64,000 nucleotides of DNA from Chryseobacterium turcicum (GTDB taxonomy: Bacteria; Bacteroidota; Bacteroidia; Flavobacteriales; Weeksellaceae). Location of the stretch: positions 62,001-126,000 of the forward strand of contig NZ_JAJNAY010000001.1 in NCBI RefSeq assembly GCF_021010565.1, written 5' to 3'. Under the pieces are notes generated by a model. The model had not been told where the DNA came from, ran no database searches, and worked only from the letters and a program-made list of their open reading frames with translations. Position 1 is the stretch's first letter; the number at the start of each line of letters is the position of its first letter. Below, piece by piece: positions 17,612 through 25,615 of the stretch. Position numbers and translations under genes: made by a program.

Positions 17612-18065
17612 AATTTCAGGGCTTTTTCTCCTTATTTTTTTGGTAAGCTGCAATGCTACCGGAGAAGATGTTATCATGAATAATATTGATAATAAATGGA
17701 ATAAGAAGACCGAACAAAAATTTAATCTTGAAATTTCGGATCCGCAAAATCCTAAAAATCTTATATTTGTTGTAAGAAACAATAACGAGTACCCTTACAG
17801 CAATATAAGATTCATTGTTAATCTTACCAATCCGAAAACCAAAGCCAAGCAAGTTGATACGCTGAATTATATTTTGGCAAAACCAAACGGTGAATGGCTT
17901 GGAACAGGATTTGGAGAAACGAAGGAAACTTTATTTCAGTATAAACTCAATTACAAATTCCCGGATAAAGGTAATTATGAAGTTTCCGTTGCTCAGGCGA
18001 TGAGAAATGACAACCTTCCAGGAATTGAAGACTTAGGTATAAAAGTAGAAACGGCTAAACCGTAA
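17604..18065 (+). CDS. gldH: Gliding motility lipoprotein GldH
   Basis: Lipoprotein needed for gliding in Flavobacterium johnsoniae. From the ATG at 17604 it has 153 residues, a signal peptide and a lipobox Cys16 (FLVSC). The family core includes ISDPQNPKNLIFVVRNNNEY, PNGEWLGTGFGE and GNYEVSVAQAMR. A longer frame opens at 17529, but it would put a charged stretch before the signal peptide, so the internal ATG overlapping the ricT stop by 8 bases is preferred. PBP1A follows 6 bases later. Presence fits a type IX secretion/gliding organism, though many non-gliding Chryseobacterium also keep gldH. Confidence 0.9.
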   Translation: MHKISGLFLLIFLVSCNATGEDVIMNNIDNKWNKKTEQKFNLEISDPQNPKNLIFVVRNNNEYPYSNIRFIVNLTNPKTKAKQVDTLNYILAKPNGEWLGTGFGETKETLFQYKLNYKFPDKGNYEVSVAQAMRNDNLPGIEDLGIKVETAKP

Positions 18066-18071
18066 TTATAC

Positions 18072-20453
18072 ATGGAAGAAAACAAACAAAATAAAGGAAG
18101 CAGGGGAAAAACATTCCCCCTTCCTCCTAAAAAAAATGCTAAAAACTCAGCTTGGAAAAGATGGGTTAAATTTATTTGGATTGGGTTCCTTGCAGTGGTT
18201 TTAGGTATTTCAGGACTTTTCTTTGCCGTTTCCCAAGGTTTTCTTGGTGAAATGCCTGATGTAAAAGAACTTGAAAATCCTGACATCTATGTAGCATCAC
18301 AAATTTACTCTTCAGACGGAGTTCTTTTAGGAAAATTTGAGAAAGAAAAAACTCAGCCTATTCAATACAAAGACTTGCCTCCTTATTTAATATATGCACT
18401 TCAAGCAAAAGAAGATGAGCGTTTTAAGGAACATTCGGGTATTGACTTAAAATCAATTTTGAGAGCCGTGAGATATGGTGGAGACCGAGGTGGAGGTTCT
18501 ACAATTACGCAACAGTTGGCGAAACTTTTATTCACAAAAGAGCCTTCAAAAAACCCTGTAAAAAGAGCTGTTCAAAAGCTTAAAGAATGGGTGGTTGCGG
18601 TAAGCTTAGAAAAGAGATACACCAAAGAGGAAATCATCACTTTGTATTTTAACAAGTTTGATTTCACTTACAACGCAAACGGAATTGAGATGGCGTCTAA
18701 AATTTATTTTAATAAATCTACATCGCAATTAACACTTCCGGAAGCTGCTGTATTTGTATCAATGCTTGAAGCGCCGATTGCAAATAATCCTTTAAGAAAT
18801 CCTGAGCGAGCAAAAAGAAGAAGAGATGTTGTATTAGACCAAATGCTTGAAACAGGGTATGTAGATAAAGCAACTCACGATAAAGCAGTTGAAACTCCTA
18901 TAACGACAGACTACCGTCCGATAAAAAATATTACCGATGATTATTCTGCGTACTATAAGTTTTATTTAAAAAAGGAAATCGATGCTTATCTTAAAGATTA
19001 CGAAAAAGAAACAGGAAAACCTTTAAACCTTTTCAAAGACGGTTTAAAAATATATGTTACGCTAGATTCTAAAATGCAAAAATACGCTGAAGAATCTATC
19101 AGAGAACATTTAACTGATCTTCAGAAAAGATTTGATGCAGAGCAGAGAGGTAGAAAAAACAGACCTTTCTACTATCTTAATGACCAACAAGTAAATAAAA
19201 TAATGATGCAGGCTGTAAAAAGAACTGGTCGTTATAAACAATTGAGCAGTGCCGGAGTTTCTGAAGATTCTATTATGATGGAATTCCACAAGCCTGTAAA
19301 AATGTCTAGATTTACGTGGGCTGGTGAAGAAGAAGTAGAAATGAGCCCATGGGATTCTATCAGATGGCACAAACAAATTGCACAGGCGGGCTTAATGTCT
19401 ATGGTTCCGGGAACTGGCGAGATTAAAGCTTGGGTTGGAGGAATCGATTGGCAACATTTCCAATATGATCACATCAAACAAGGAAAAAGACAGGTAGGAT
19501 CTACCTTTAAGCCATTTGTTTATGCAACTGCTATTATGAAATTAGGCTTAACCCCTTGTTCTACCATTTCGAATGCTACTTTCACGAAAGGAAGTTACAG
19601 TGTTCCGGGAAGAGGAGGAATGTTAACCCTGAAAGATGCTTTAGCTCACTCTCAAAACCCTGTTGCATTGAGATTGGCTGAAATGACAGGAACTCAAAGC
19701 GTCATTCAAACAGCAAGAGATTTAGGAGTAACTGAAGAAATTTCTACAAGCCTACCAATGGCTTTAGGAACATCAGATATTACGATTTACGAAATGCTTG
19801 GAGCATACAGTACATTTGCCAATTACGGAAACTATAACAAACCAGAAATGATCTGGAGAATTGAAGACGTCAACGGAAGAGTGATAAAAGAAGTAATCTC
19901 AGAACCTAAAGAAGTAATGAATCCTAATTATGCCTATACCATGATTGAATTGATGAAAGGTGTAGCACAATATGGTACTGCTTCAGGAGAATTGGGAAGA
20001 CGAGGAGTCTCTAAAGACATTGAAATTGCTGCAAAAACAGGAACCACTCAGAATAACTCAGACGGTTGGTTTATGGGGATTACTCCAAAATTAGCAACCG
20101 GAGCTTGGGTTGGCTGGGAAGATCGAGCAACTCACTTCTTAGGAACAGGTGAAGGTCAGGGAGCAAAAATGGCATTGCCAATCTGGGCAATATTTATGAA
20201 AAAAGTATGGGCTGATAAAAGTTTAAAAATATCACCTGACGATAAATTTGTAAAACCGCTTGATTGGAAAGACGGCTGCAGCAACCTTCAGGGGCTTGGT
20301 GGAGGATACGGTGACGATGGAGGATTACAAACCATTGATGACCTGAAAAATCCACGTCCCGCAGATAATGGACAAAAAAATAACCCTGGTAAAAAAGAAG
20401 AAAATGTGAATGAACATCTGAACACCAGTGAAGATGTAGATTTTAACAAATAA
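18072..20453 (+). CDS. mrcA: Penicillin-binding protein 1A (bifunctional transglycosylase/transpeptidase)
   Basis: Class A PBP of 793 residues that polymerises and cross-links peptidoglycan. A cytoplasmic Lys-rich tail and one membrane anchor (about 34-55) precede the GT51 domain with catalytic Glu114 (EDERFKEHSGID) and GGSTITQQLAK. The transpeptidase domain has S477-T-F-K480, S527-Q-N529 and K655-T-G657. The C-terminus is a hydrophilic Gly/Asp/Asn-rich tail. It ends the ricT-gldH-PBP1A operon, and a strong hairpin follows 20 bases later. Confidence 0.97.
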   Translation: MEENKQNKGSRGKTFPLPPKKNAKNSAWKRWVKFIWIGFLAVVLGISGLFFAVSQGFLGEMPDVKELENPDIYVASQIYSSDGVLLGKFEKEKTQPIQYKDLPPYLIYALQAKEDERFKEHSGIDLKSILRAVRYGGDRGGGSTITQQLAKLLFTKEPSKNPVKRAVQKLKEWVVAVSLEKRYTKEEIITLYFNKFDFTYNANGIEMASKIYFNKSTSQLTLPEAAVFVSMLEAPIANNPLRNPERAKRRRDVVLDQMLETGYVDKATHDKAVETPITTDYRPIKNITDDYSAYYKFYLKKEIDAYLKDYEKETGKPLNLFKDGLKIYVTLDSKMQKYAEESIREHLTDLQKRFDAEQRGRKNRPFYYLNDQQVNKIMMQAVKRTGRYKQLSSAGVSEDSIMMEFHKPVKMSRFTWAGEEEVEMSPWDSIRWHKQIAQAGLMSMVPGTGEIKAWVGGIDWQHFQYDHIKQGKRQVGSTFKPFVYATAIMKLGLTPCSTISNATFTKGSYSVPGRGGMLTLKDALAHSQNPVALRLAEMTGTQSVIQTARDLGVTEEISTSLPMALGTSDITIYEMLGAYSTFANYGNYNKPEMIWRIEDVNGRVIKEVISEPKEVMNPNYAYTMIELMKGVAQYGTASGELGRRGVSKDIEIAAKTGTTQNNSDGWFMGITPKLATGAWVGWEDRATHFLGTGEGQGAKMALPIWAIFMKKVWADKSLKISPDDKFVKPLDWKDGCSNLQGLGGGYGDDGGLQTIDDLKNPRPADNGQKNNPGKKEENVNEHLNTSEDVDFNK

Positions 20454-20472
20454 ACTTATTTATCATAATCAT

Positions 20473-20499
20473 AAGCCCTTTCAATAATTGAAAGGGCTT
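20473..20499 (+). terminator. Terminator after PBP1A
   Basis: AAGCCCTTTCAAT and ATTGAAAGGGCTT form a 13-base perfect stem around one unpaired base in the annotated arms, followed by TTTTTTATTTC. Confidence 0.85.
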
Positions 20500-20517
20500 T
20501 TTTATTTCTTCTTTTAA

Positions 20518-20525
20518 TATCTTTG
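20518..20525 (+). promoter_or_regulatory. -7 box TATCTTTG four bases before the selO start
   Basis: Exact TAnnTTTG match ending only 4 bases before the selO ATG. Since the N-terminus of SelO is well conserved from that ATG, use of this box would give a leaderless transcript. Confidence 0.45.
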
Positions 20526-20529
20526 AACT

Positions 20530-22071
20530 ATGAATATCGACAAGATTACCCAGCCTTTTACAGAGATTTTCCCAGGAGATTTCTCAGGAAACACCATCCA
20601 AAGAAATACTCCAAAAGTTCTTTTTTCAACGGTTGAACCCGTTGGTTTTGAAAATCCTGAAACGATTATTTTTAACGAAAAGCTTTCAGAAGAAATAGGA
20701 TTGGGAAAATTTGATGAAAAAGATTCTCAATTTTTAGCAGCCACCCAGTTACCCGAAAACATAAAAACCTACGCTACCGCTTATGCAGGACATCAGTTCG
20801 GAAACTGGGCAGGTCAACTAGGCGACGGTCGCGCCATACTTGCTGGTGAAATTACAAATGAAGCAGGGCAAAAAAATGAAATTCAATGGAAAGGAGCCGG
20901 TGCAACACCCTATTCCCGCCACGCAGACGGAAGAGCGGTTTTAAGGTCTTCCGTTCGTGAATATCTTATGAGTGAAGCCATGTATCATTTGGGAGTTCCT
21001 ACAACCCGAGCTTTAAGCTTAAGCTTAACTGGCGAAAATGTAGTCCGTGATATGATGTACAGCGGAAATCCTCAAGAAGAAAAAGGGGCAGTCATGGTAA
21101 GAACTGCAGAAAGCTTTCTCCGCTTTGGTCATTTTGAATTGATATCGACACAAAAGGAAATCAATACACTTATTGACCTTACTGATTTTACGATTGAAAA
21201 TTATTTTAAAAATATCACCGCTGAAGGCGAACAGAAATATAAAGATTTTTTCAGCGAGGTTTGTACAAGAACTGCCGATTTGATGGTTGAATGGTTTAGA
21301 GTAGGCTTTGTACATGGCGTAATGAATACTGATAATATGTCAATTTTAGGTTTAACGATTGATTACGGCCCTTTTTCGATGATGGACGAGTACAATCTCA
21401 ATTTCACACCCAACACCACAGATTTACCGGGAAGAAGATATGCTTTCGGAAAACAAGGACAAATCTCACAATGGAATCTTTGGCAACTCGCCAACGCTCT
21501 TTTCCCATTGATAAAAGATGAAAAATTTTTAGAAGAAACGCTAAATGCTTACGGCAATTATTTTTGGGAAGCCCATGATAAGATGTTGTGTAGAAAATTT
21601 GGTTTTGATGAGCTCAAAAAAGAAGACCAAGAATTTTTCACTGACTGGCAAGGCATCATGCACGAGCTTCAATTCGATTATACTTTATTTTTTAATCTTT
21701 TAGAAAAACTCGAAAGCATTTCAGATGTAAAAATAGATTTTCAGAAAACCTCTTATACTTTCCTAGATGATGCTAAACTAAAAAAGCTTGAAGATTTTCT
21801 AGAAAGTTATCGCCTTCGATTAAAAACCAATACAATTCCAAAAGAAGAATCTTTAGATTTAATGAAAAAATCAAACCCCAAATTCCTTCTCAGAAACTAT
21901 CTTCTTTTTGAATGTATTGAAGAAATAAACCATGGTAAAACTGAAATATTAGAAAAACTAACAAAAGCTTTAGAAAATCCTTATGAAGAGATTTTCCCAG
22001 AGTTTTCAGTAAAAAGACCTGCGAATTATGATGATATTTCCGGATGCTCCATGCTTTCTTGCAGTTCTTAA
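20530..22071 (+). CDS. selO: Protein adenylyltransferase SelO (YdiU family)
   Basis: Pseudokinase-fold enzyme that transfers AMP from ATP to hydroxyl side chains of proteins, linked to redox stress. The 513-residue sequence shows AGHQFGNWAGQLGDGRA, WKGAGATPYSRHADGRAVLR, SVREYLMSEAM and the metal/ATP region GVMNTDNMSILGLTIDYGPF. The C-terminus ends ML-S-Cys511-Ser-Ser, where Cys511 corresponds to the selenocysteine of animal SelO; no TGA recoding is needed here. It is a single gene between two terminators. Confidence 0.95.
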   Translation: MNIDKITQPFTEIFPGDFSGNTIQRNTPKVLFSTVEPVGFENPETIIFNEKLSEEIGLGKFDEKDSQFLAATQLPENIKTYATAYAGHQFGNWAGQLGDGRAILAGEITNEAGQKNEIQWKGAGATPYSRHADGRAVLRSSVREYLMSEAMYHLGVPTTRALSLSLTGENVVRDMMYSGNPQEEKGAVMVRTAESFLRFGHFELISTQKEINTLIDLTDFTIENYFKNITAEGEQKYKDFFSEVCTRTADLMVEWFRVGFVHGVMNTDNMSILGLTIDYGPFSMMDEYNLNFTPNTTDLPGRRYAFGKQGQISQWNLWQLANALFPLIKDEKFLEETLNAYGNYFWEAHDKMLCRKFGFDELKKEDQEFFTDWQGIMHELQFDYTLFFNLLEKLESISDVKIDFQKTSYTFLDDAKLKKLEDFLESYRLRLKTNTIPKEESLDLMKKSNPKFLLRNYLLFECIEEINHGKTEILEKLTKALENPYEEIFPEFSVKRPANYDDISGCSMLSCSS

Positions 22072-22141
22072 GGTAATTTATTAAAACTTTCACACCCACA
22101 TGTAATTATATTTACTAAATTAGCAAAAAAAAATAATTTTC

Positions 22142-23488
22142 ATGAAAAAAGTTTTACTTACTGCTTTTGCACTAATAGTTAGTTCATCAGCATTTTCACA
22201 GTATTGGTCTACCCAAAACACAACATTTACAAACCCATCAAGAGGTATTTCAGGTATGGAAGTGTTTGATGCAAATACAGTTTGGGCTTTTGCCTATGAT
22301 GGACAAACTAGTGATAATATTCAAGAGTTTACAAAAACATCTAATGGGGGTACCACTTGGACCTCAGGAACAATAGATGTTGGAAATCCTGATTTAACAA
22401 TTACCAATATTTCTGGAGTGAGCGGCACAACTGCCTGGTTAGGAGCATTATTCTCTACAGATACTGATGGGTTAGGCGCAGTCTACAAAACCGTAAATGG
22501 TGGTGTAACTTGGACTGCACAACAAGCATTCTCAACATCTGGAGAGTCATATTTGAATTTCGTCCATGCTTTTGATGCCAATAATGCCATTGCCGGAGGA
22601 GATCCACAAGGCGGTGAATATGAGCTTTACACAACCTCTAATGGTGGTACTAGCTGGACAAGAGTTCCCGCTGCAAGTGTCCCTAATCCTACCGCTAATG
22701 AGTACGGTTACAATGCCGGATATTATGCAGTAGGTAATAATATTTTCTTTTATACTGGTAAAGGAAGAATTTATAAATCAACAGATAAAGGCTTAACTTG
22801 GAGTATTGCATTTACAGGCTCTACATACGGACTTTCAGACTTTGGAGGCGCAACCATAAATGGGGATATGGCTTGGAGTGATGCAAATAAAGGCATTGTT
22901 TTAAAAAAAACATATAATACAGCCACCCCACCTGTACAAACGGCTTTAGCAATATACAGAACAATAGATGGAGGAGCTACTTGGTCTACTGTAACATTTA
23001 CAGGAATTACAGCGACAAACAGCATCAACGATATAACCTATGTTCCTGGAACTGACATTTTAGTAGCAACAAGCTCCGCAGGAGGATCTTGGAAAAGCTT
23101 AGACAATGGCTCTACTTGGGCAGCTCTAGATTCTGGAGTACAACATTTAGGCGTTAGATGTTCTGACGCTAACACTTGTTATTCGGGCGGATTTAATACA
23201 TCTGCAACCGTAGGAGGGATGTTTAAGTCATCTCAAAGTTTAGGTGTTGCTGATGCTAAAAAAGGAATCAGTGCTTTATCTATTTATCCTAACCCAACAA
23301 AAGGAGAAATCAACATCAAAACTGATAAAAAAATAAAATCTTCTACAGTGCTTGACCTTTCAGGAAAAGTTCTATTACAAACAAGTTCTGAAAAAGTAAA
23401 TATCAACTCTTTCACAAAAGGAACATACCTACTTAAGGTTGAGTTTGCTGACGGAACAAGCAAAACAGAGAAAATCATTAAAGATTAA
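22142..23488 (+). CDS. Type IX-secreted protein with sortilin/BNR-like Asp-box repeats
   Basis: A 448-residue secreted protein with a signal peptide (about 1-19). It contains six Asp-box-like motifs (S-x-N/D-G-G-x-T-W) at about residues 67-73, 117-124, 166-172, 214-220, 275-281 and 319-326. This spacing fits a beta-propeller of the YCF48/sortilin type. The C-terminal 70 residues from SIYPNPTKGEI to KTEKIIKD form a type A T9SS sorting domain. The molecular function is unknown; propellers of this kind usually bind proteins or glycans. It is flanked by unrelated genes. Confidence 0.88.
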   Translation: MKKVLLTAFALIVSSSAFSQYWSTQNTTFTNPSRGISGMEVFDANTVWAFAYDGQTSDNIQEFTKTSNGGTTWTSGTIDVGNPDLTITNISGVSGTTAWLGALFSTDTDGLGAVYKTVNGGVTWTAQQAFSTSGESYLNFVHAFDANNAIAGGDPQGGEYELYTTSNGGTSWTRVPAASVPNPTANEYGYNAGYYAVGNNIFFYTGKGRIYKSTDKGLTWSIAFTGSTYGLSDFGGATINGDMAWSDANKGIVLKKTYNTATPPVQTALAIYRTIDGGATWSTVTFTGITATNSINDITYVPGTDILVATSSAGGSWKSLDNGSTWAALDSGVQHLGVRCSDANTCYSGGFNTSATVGGMFKSSQSLGVADAKKGISALSIYPNPTKGEINIKTDKKIKSSTVLDLSGKVLLQTSSEKVNINSFTKGTYLLKVEFADGTSKTEKIIKD

Positions 23489-23511
23489 TTAATATTCTTT
23501 TTAATATTTTT

Positions 23512-23535
23512 AAACCCATCTTTTCAGGTGGGTTT
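23512..23535 (+). terminator. Terminator after the Asp-box protein gene
   Basis: AAACCCA pairs with TGGGTTT around a 10-base loop, followed by TTTATTTTATTTTT. The longest reading frame of the next gene would start inside it (GTG 23528), which argues for a later start. Confidence 0.8.
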
Positions 23536-23542
23536 TTTATTT

Positions 23543-23550
23543 TATTTTTG
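23543..23550 (+). promoter_or_regulatory. -7 box TATTTTTG before the membrane protein gene at 23567
   Basis: Exact TAnnTTTG match just after the upstream terminator and 16 bases before the chosen GTG start. Confidence 0.45.
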
Positions 23551-23566
23551 CAATAAATTATACCGG

Positions 23567-24841
23567 GTGTCATTTAAGTCAAAATTTATCAACTTTTTTA
23601 AAATCATATTTCCTTCTTCGTACACAGAATGGGGCATATTTATTTTCTTCCTCATCGCTTATGGCATATTCGGCACCTATCTTGCCCAGCATTACCGTAT
23701 TATTTTTGATGCAAGAATTCCTTGGGACGGGTATTTCAGCTTCGACAACAAAGCCATCGTAATGAGCGGCGGAAGCTTCGAAAGACATCCTTTATCTTAT
23801 TATTTTTTCAACTGGATTCGTGAGCTTGCTATTTATATTTCGGATGGAAAAACGGGCAGTAATTTCAGGTTAACATTAGCATGGCTGAGTAATATTACCA
23901 TCAGTTTAAGCTTAATACAGATTTATAAATATTTAAAAAATATCATACAACTTCCGACAGGAATCAACCTATTGATTGTCGTTTTTTTCAGTGCTTTTTC
24001 AACCAATATTTTATTATCATTCACTCCAGAAACTTATACTTACACTCTCTTTTTACTGGTTTTATTTAACTATTACACCGCAATAAAATTTAAAAAAGAC
24101 AAAAAAATCGCAGGTTCAGCCTTAGTTTTAGCAGGAGTTACAATTGGAGGATTAACGGTGACCAATATTGTAAAAGTTTTTATCCCGATTGCATTTGAAA
24201 AAGACCTTTTTAAAAGCTGGAAAAAATTCGGAAATGCCGTTTTCAGAGTTTCGCTTACCTGCGTAGCTTTTATCTTGCTTTATCTTTACAGAATCGATTT
24301 CAAATACACCAATATTCTCTCAAAATCAGGAGAGCAATACGAGAAATTTTCTAATGTAAAATCTACTCCTATTTGGGACATGATTTACTCTTACTTTTTT
24401 GGGGGATCTATCCTCTTACCAAGCTTTTTTATCCGCGAAAAACACAATATGAAAGGTTTTTATTACAAAGCTCTTTTTATGGATGTTTACACGTCAATCA
24501 TCCCGTATTTGTTCATCGGATTGCTTGTATGGCTTATTATATGGAGTTATTTTAGAAATTTCAAGAATAAATTAGTGCAAATCATCATGCTTTCTTTGCT
24601 GGTAGACGTACTGATACACTGTGTTTTAAGGTTTGGCCTGCACACTTCATACATTTATGGAGGGCACTTTGTTTTCGTTTTCCCGATTATGCTGGGTTGG
24701 CTGTTTTATTCTTACAGAAAATCACCAAAAACAATTTCATTTCTCACCTCAATAATCGGAGTAATGCTGGTTTACTTACTCCTCAACAATTACATGAGAA
24801 TGTGGGAATTCTTTGATTTTGTGAATCAATTTTACAGATAA
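23567..24841 (+). CDS. Polytopic membrane protein of unknown function (DUF6080-like)
   Basis: A protein of about 424 residues with roughly ten membrane segments. Between the first two is a loop with conserved-looking charged and aromatic residues (FDARIPWDGYFSFDNKA, SFERHPLSYYFFNW). This layout recalls membrane glycosyltransferase-like or mannosyltransferase-like (GT-C) proteins and the DUF6080 family, but no catalytic motif is certain. The longest frame opens at GTG 23528 inside a terminator stem. I chose GTG 23567, which follows the promoter box and gives MSFKSKFINFF before the first membrane helix. Start confidence is moderate. Confidence 0.7.
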   Translation: MSFKSKFINFFKIIFPSSYTEWGIFIFFLIAYGIFGTYLAQHYRIIFDARIPWDGYFSFDNKAIVMSGGSFERHPLSYYFFNWIRELAIYISDGKTGSNFRLTLAWLSNITISLSLIQIYKYLKNIIQLPTGINLLIVVFFSAFSTNILLSFTPETYTYTLFLLVLFNYYTAIKFKKDKKIAGSALVLAGVTIGGLTVTNIVKVFIPIAFEKDLFKSWKKFGNAVFRVSLTCVAFILLYLYRIDFKYTNILSKSGEQYEKFSNVKSTPIWDMIYSYFFGGSILLPSFFIREKHNMKGFYYKALFMDVYTSIIPYLFIGLLVWLIIWSYFRNFKNKLVQIIMLSLLVDVLIHCVLRFGLHTSYIYGGHFVFVFPIMLGWLFYSYRKSPKTISFLTSIIGVMLVYLLLNNYMRMWEFFDFVNQFYR

Positions 24842-24844
24842 AAA

Positions 24845-24874
24845 AAAGGCTGAGAATATAGTTTCTCAGCCTTT
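24845..24874. terminator. Bidirectional terminator between the membrane protein and SPOR genes
   Basis: AAAGGCTGAGAA and TTCTCAGCCTTT form a 12-base perfect stem with a 6-base loop. A-rich and T-rich flanks serve both convergent genes. Confidence 0.85.
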
Positions 24875-24896
24875 AATTTTTTATTAAAATAAACCT

Positions 24897-25433
24897 TTAT
24901 TTTGCCTCTGCACAGAAAACTCTGTACTGAATTGGCGTTGCAGATTTGAAGTATTCTTTTATTTTAGCTAAATCACTCGCAGCACTTTGTTTTGAGAAAT
25001 AACTTCCTGCCAAAATCTTATAATTTGGTCTTAAAGAAGCGTCTGTTTCAACTTTTAGGTTGGGAAATCTTTTTCTGAAATAAGCTTTAATCTCATTGGC
25101 TTCGTCATTACTTTTCACGGTTGTAATCTGAATTTTAAAACCTAAAATTCTAGGATTTTTTCTACAAATTTCAGCATTTGTCAATTCACGACTGGGAACG
25201 AATATTTTCGTAGGCTTTGCGGGAGCATCATCATCAATACCAGAAGGCCCTTTTACCACCGCGGTTTTCGCACAACGATCTTCAATTGCAGCTAAAGCAT
25301 CGCTTACACGAGAATCCATGGTAATAGTAAGCTCAGTTCCAGACAATGTATCTTTCTTTACAACCTGCTGGGCTTCAACCGTATAAAATCCCATTAAAGA
25401 AAGTAGCGAAAATATTTTGATGAATTTTTTCAT
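24897..25433 (-). CDS. Exported SPOR-domain protein
   Basis: A 178-residue periplasmic protein with a signal peptide (about 1-21). A linker with DDDAPAKP leads to a C-terminal SPOR domain (about 105-170, GFKIQITTVKSNDEANEI to SKQSAASDLAKI). SPOR domains bind denuded peptidoglycan at division sites. No catalytic domain is attached, so it may be an adaptor. Two cysteines (in EDRCAK and AEICRK) lie in the linker and one near the C-terminus. Confidence 0.85.
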   Translation of the reverse strand: MKKFIKIFSLLSLMGFYTVEAQQVVKKDTLSGTELTITMDSRVSDALAAIEDRCAKTAVVKGPSGIDDDAPAKPTKIFVPSRELTNAEICRKNPRILGFKIQITTVKSNDEANEIKAYFRKRFPNLKVETDASLRPNYKILAGSYFSKQSAASDLAKIKEYFKSATPIQYRVFCAEAK

Positions 25434-25562
25434 TTAAACTTGTTTCCGCAAAGTTATAATAATTTGAAAATACAGCAAACAGAGTTATTTAGAATAGTTA
25501 CAAATTAAACCTATATGACATTTTACCTTTTGCTAAAGCCGTTAAATTCTTCTTAAAAATAT

Positions 25563-25570
25563 TATTTTTG
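25563..25570 (+). promoter_or_regulatory. -7 box TATTTTTG of the act (complex III) operon
   Basis: Exact TAnnTTTG match 45 bases upstream of the actA start. No TTG at the normal -33 distance. The 182-base gap shows nothing else recognisable. Confidence 0.45.
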
Positions 25571-25615
25571 CGGGATTGATACACATTCAATATTTACTAA
25601 CATAAGATAATTTAA

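Noticed and set aside
17222..17782. Long minus-strand frame of 186 residues opposite ricT and gldH
   Set aside because: It is the mirror of the low-complexity Asn/Pro/Arg tail of ricT; hydrophobic composition is an artefact and there is no promoter or neighbour to support it.
23528..23566. Upstream GTG start for the membrane protein at 23567
   Set aside because: It lies in the terminator stem of the previous gene and before the promoter box.
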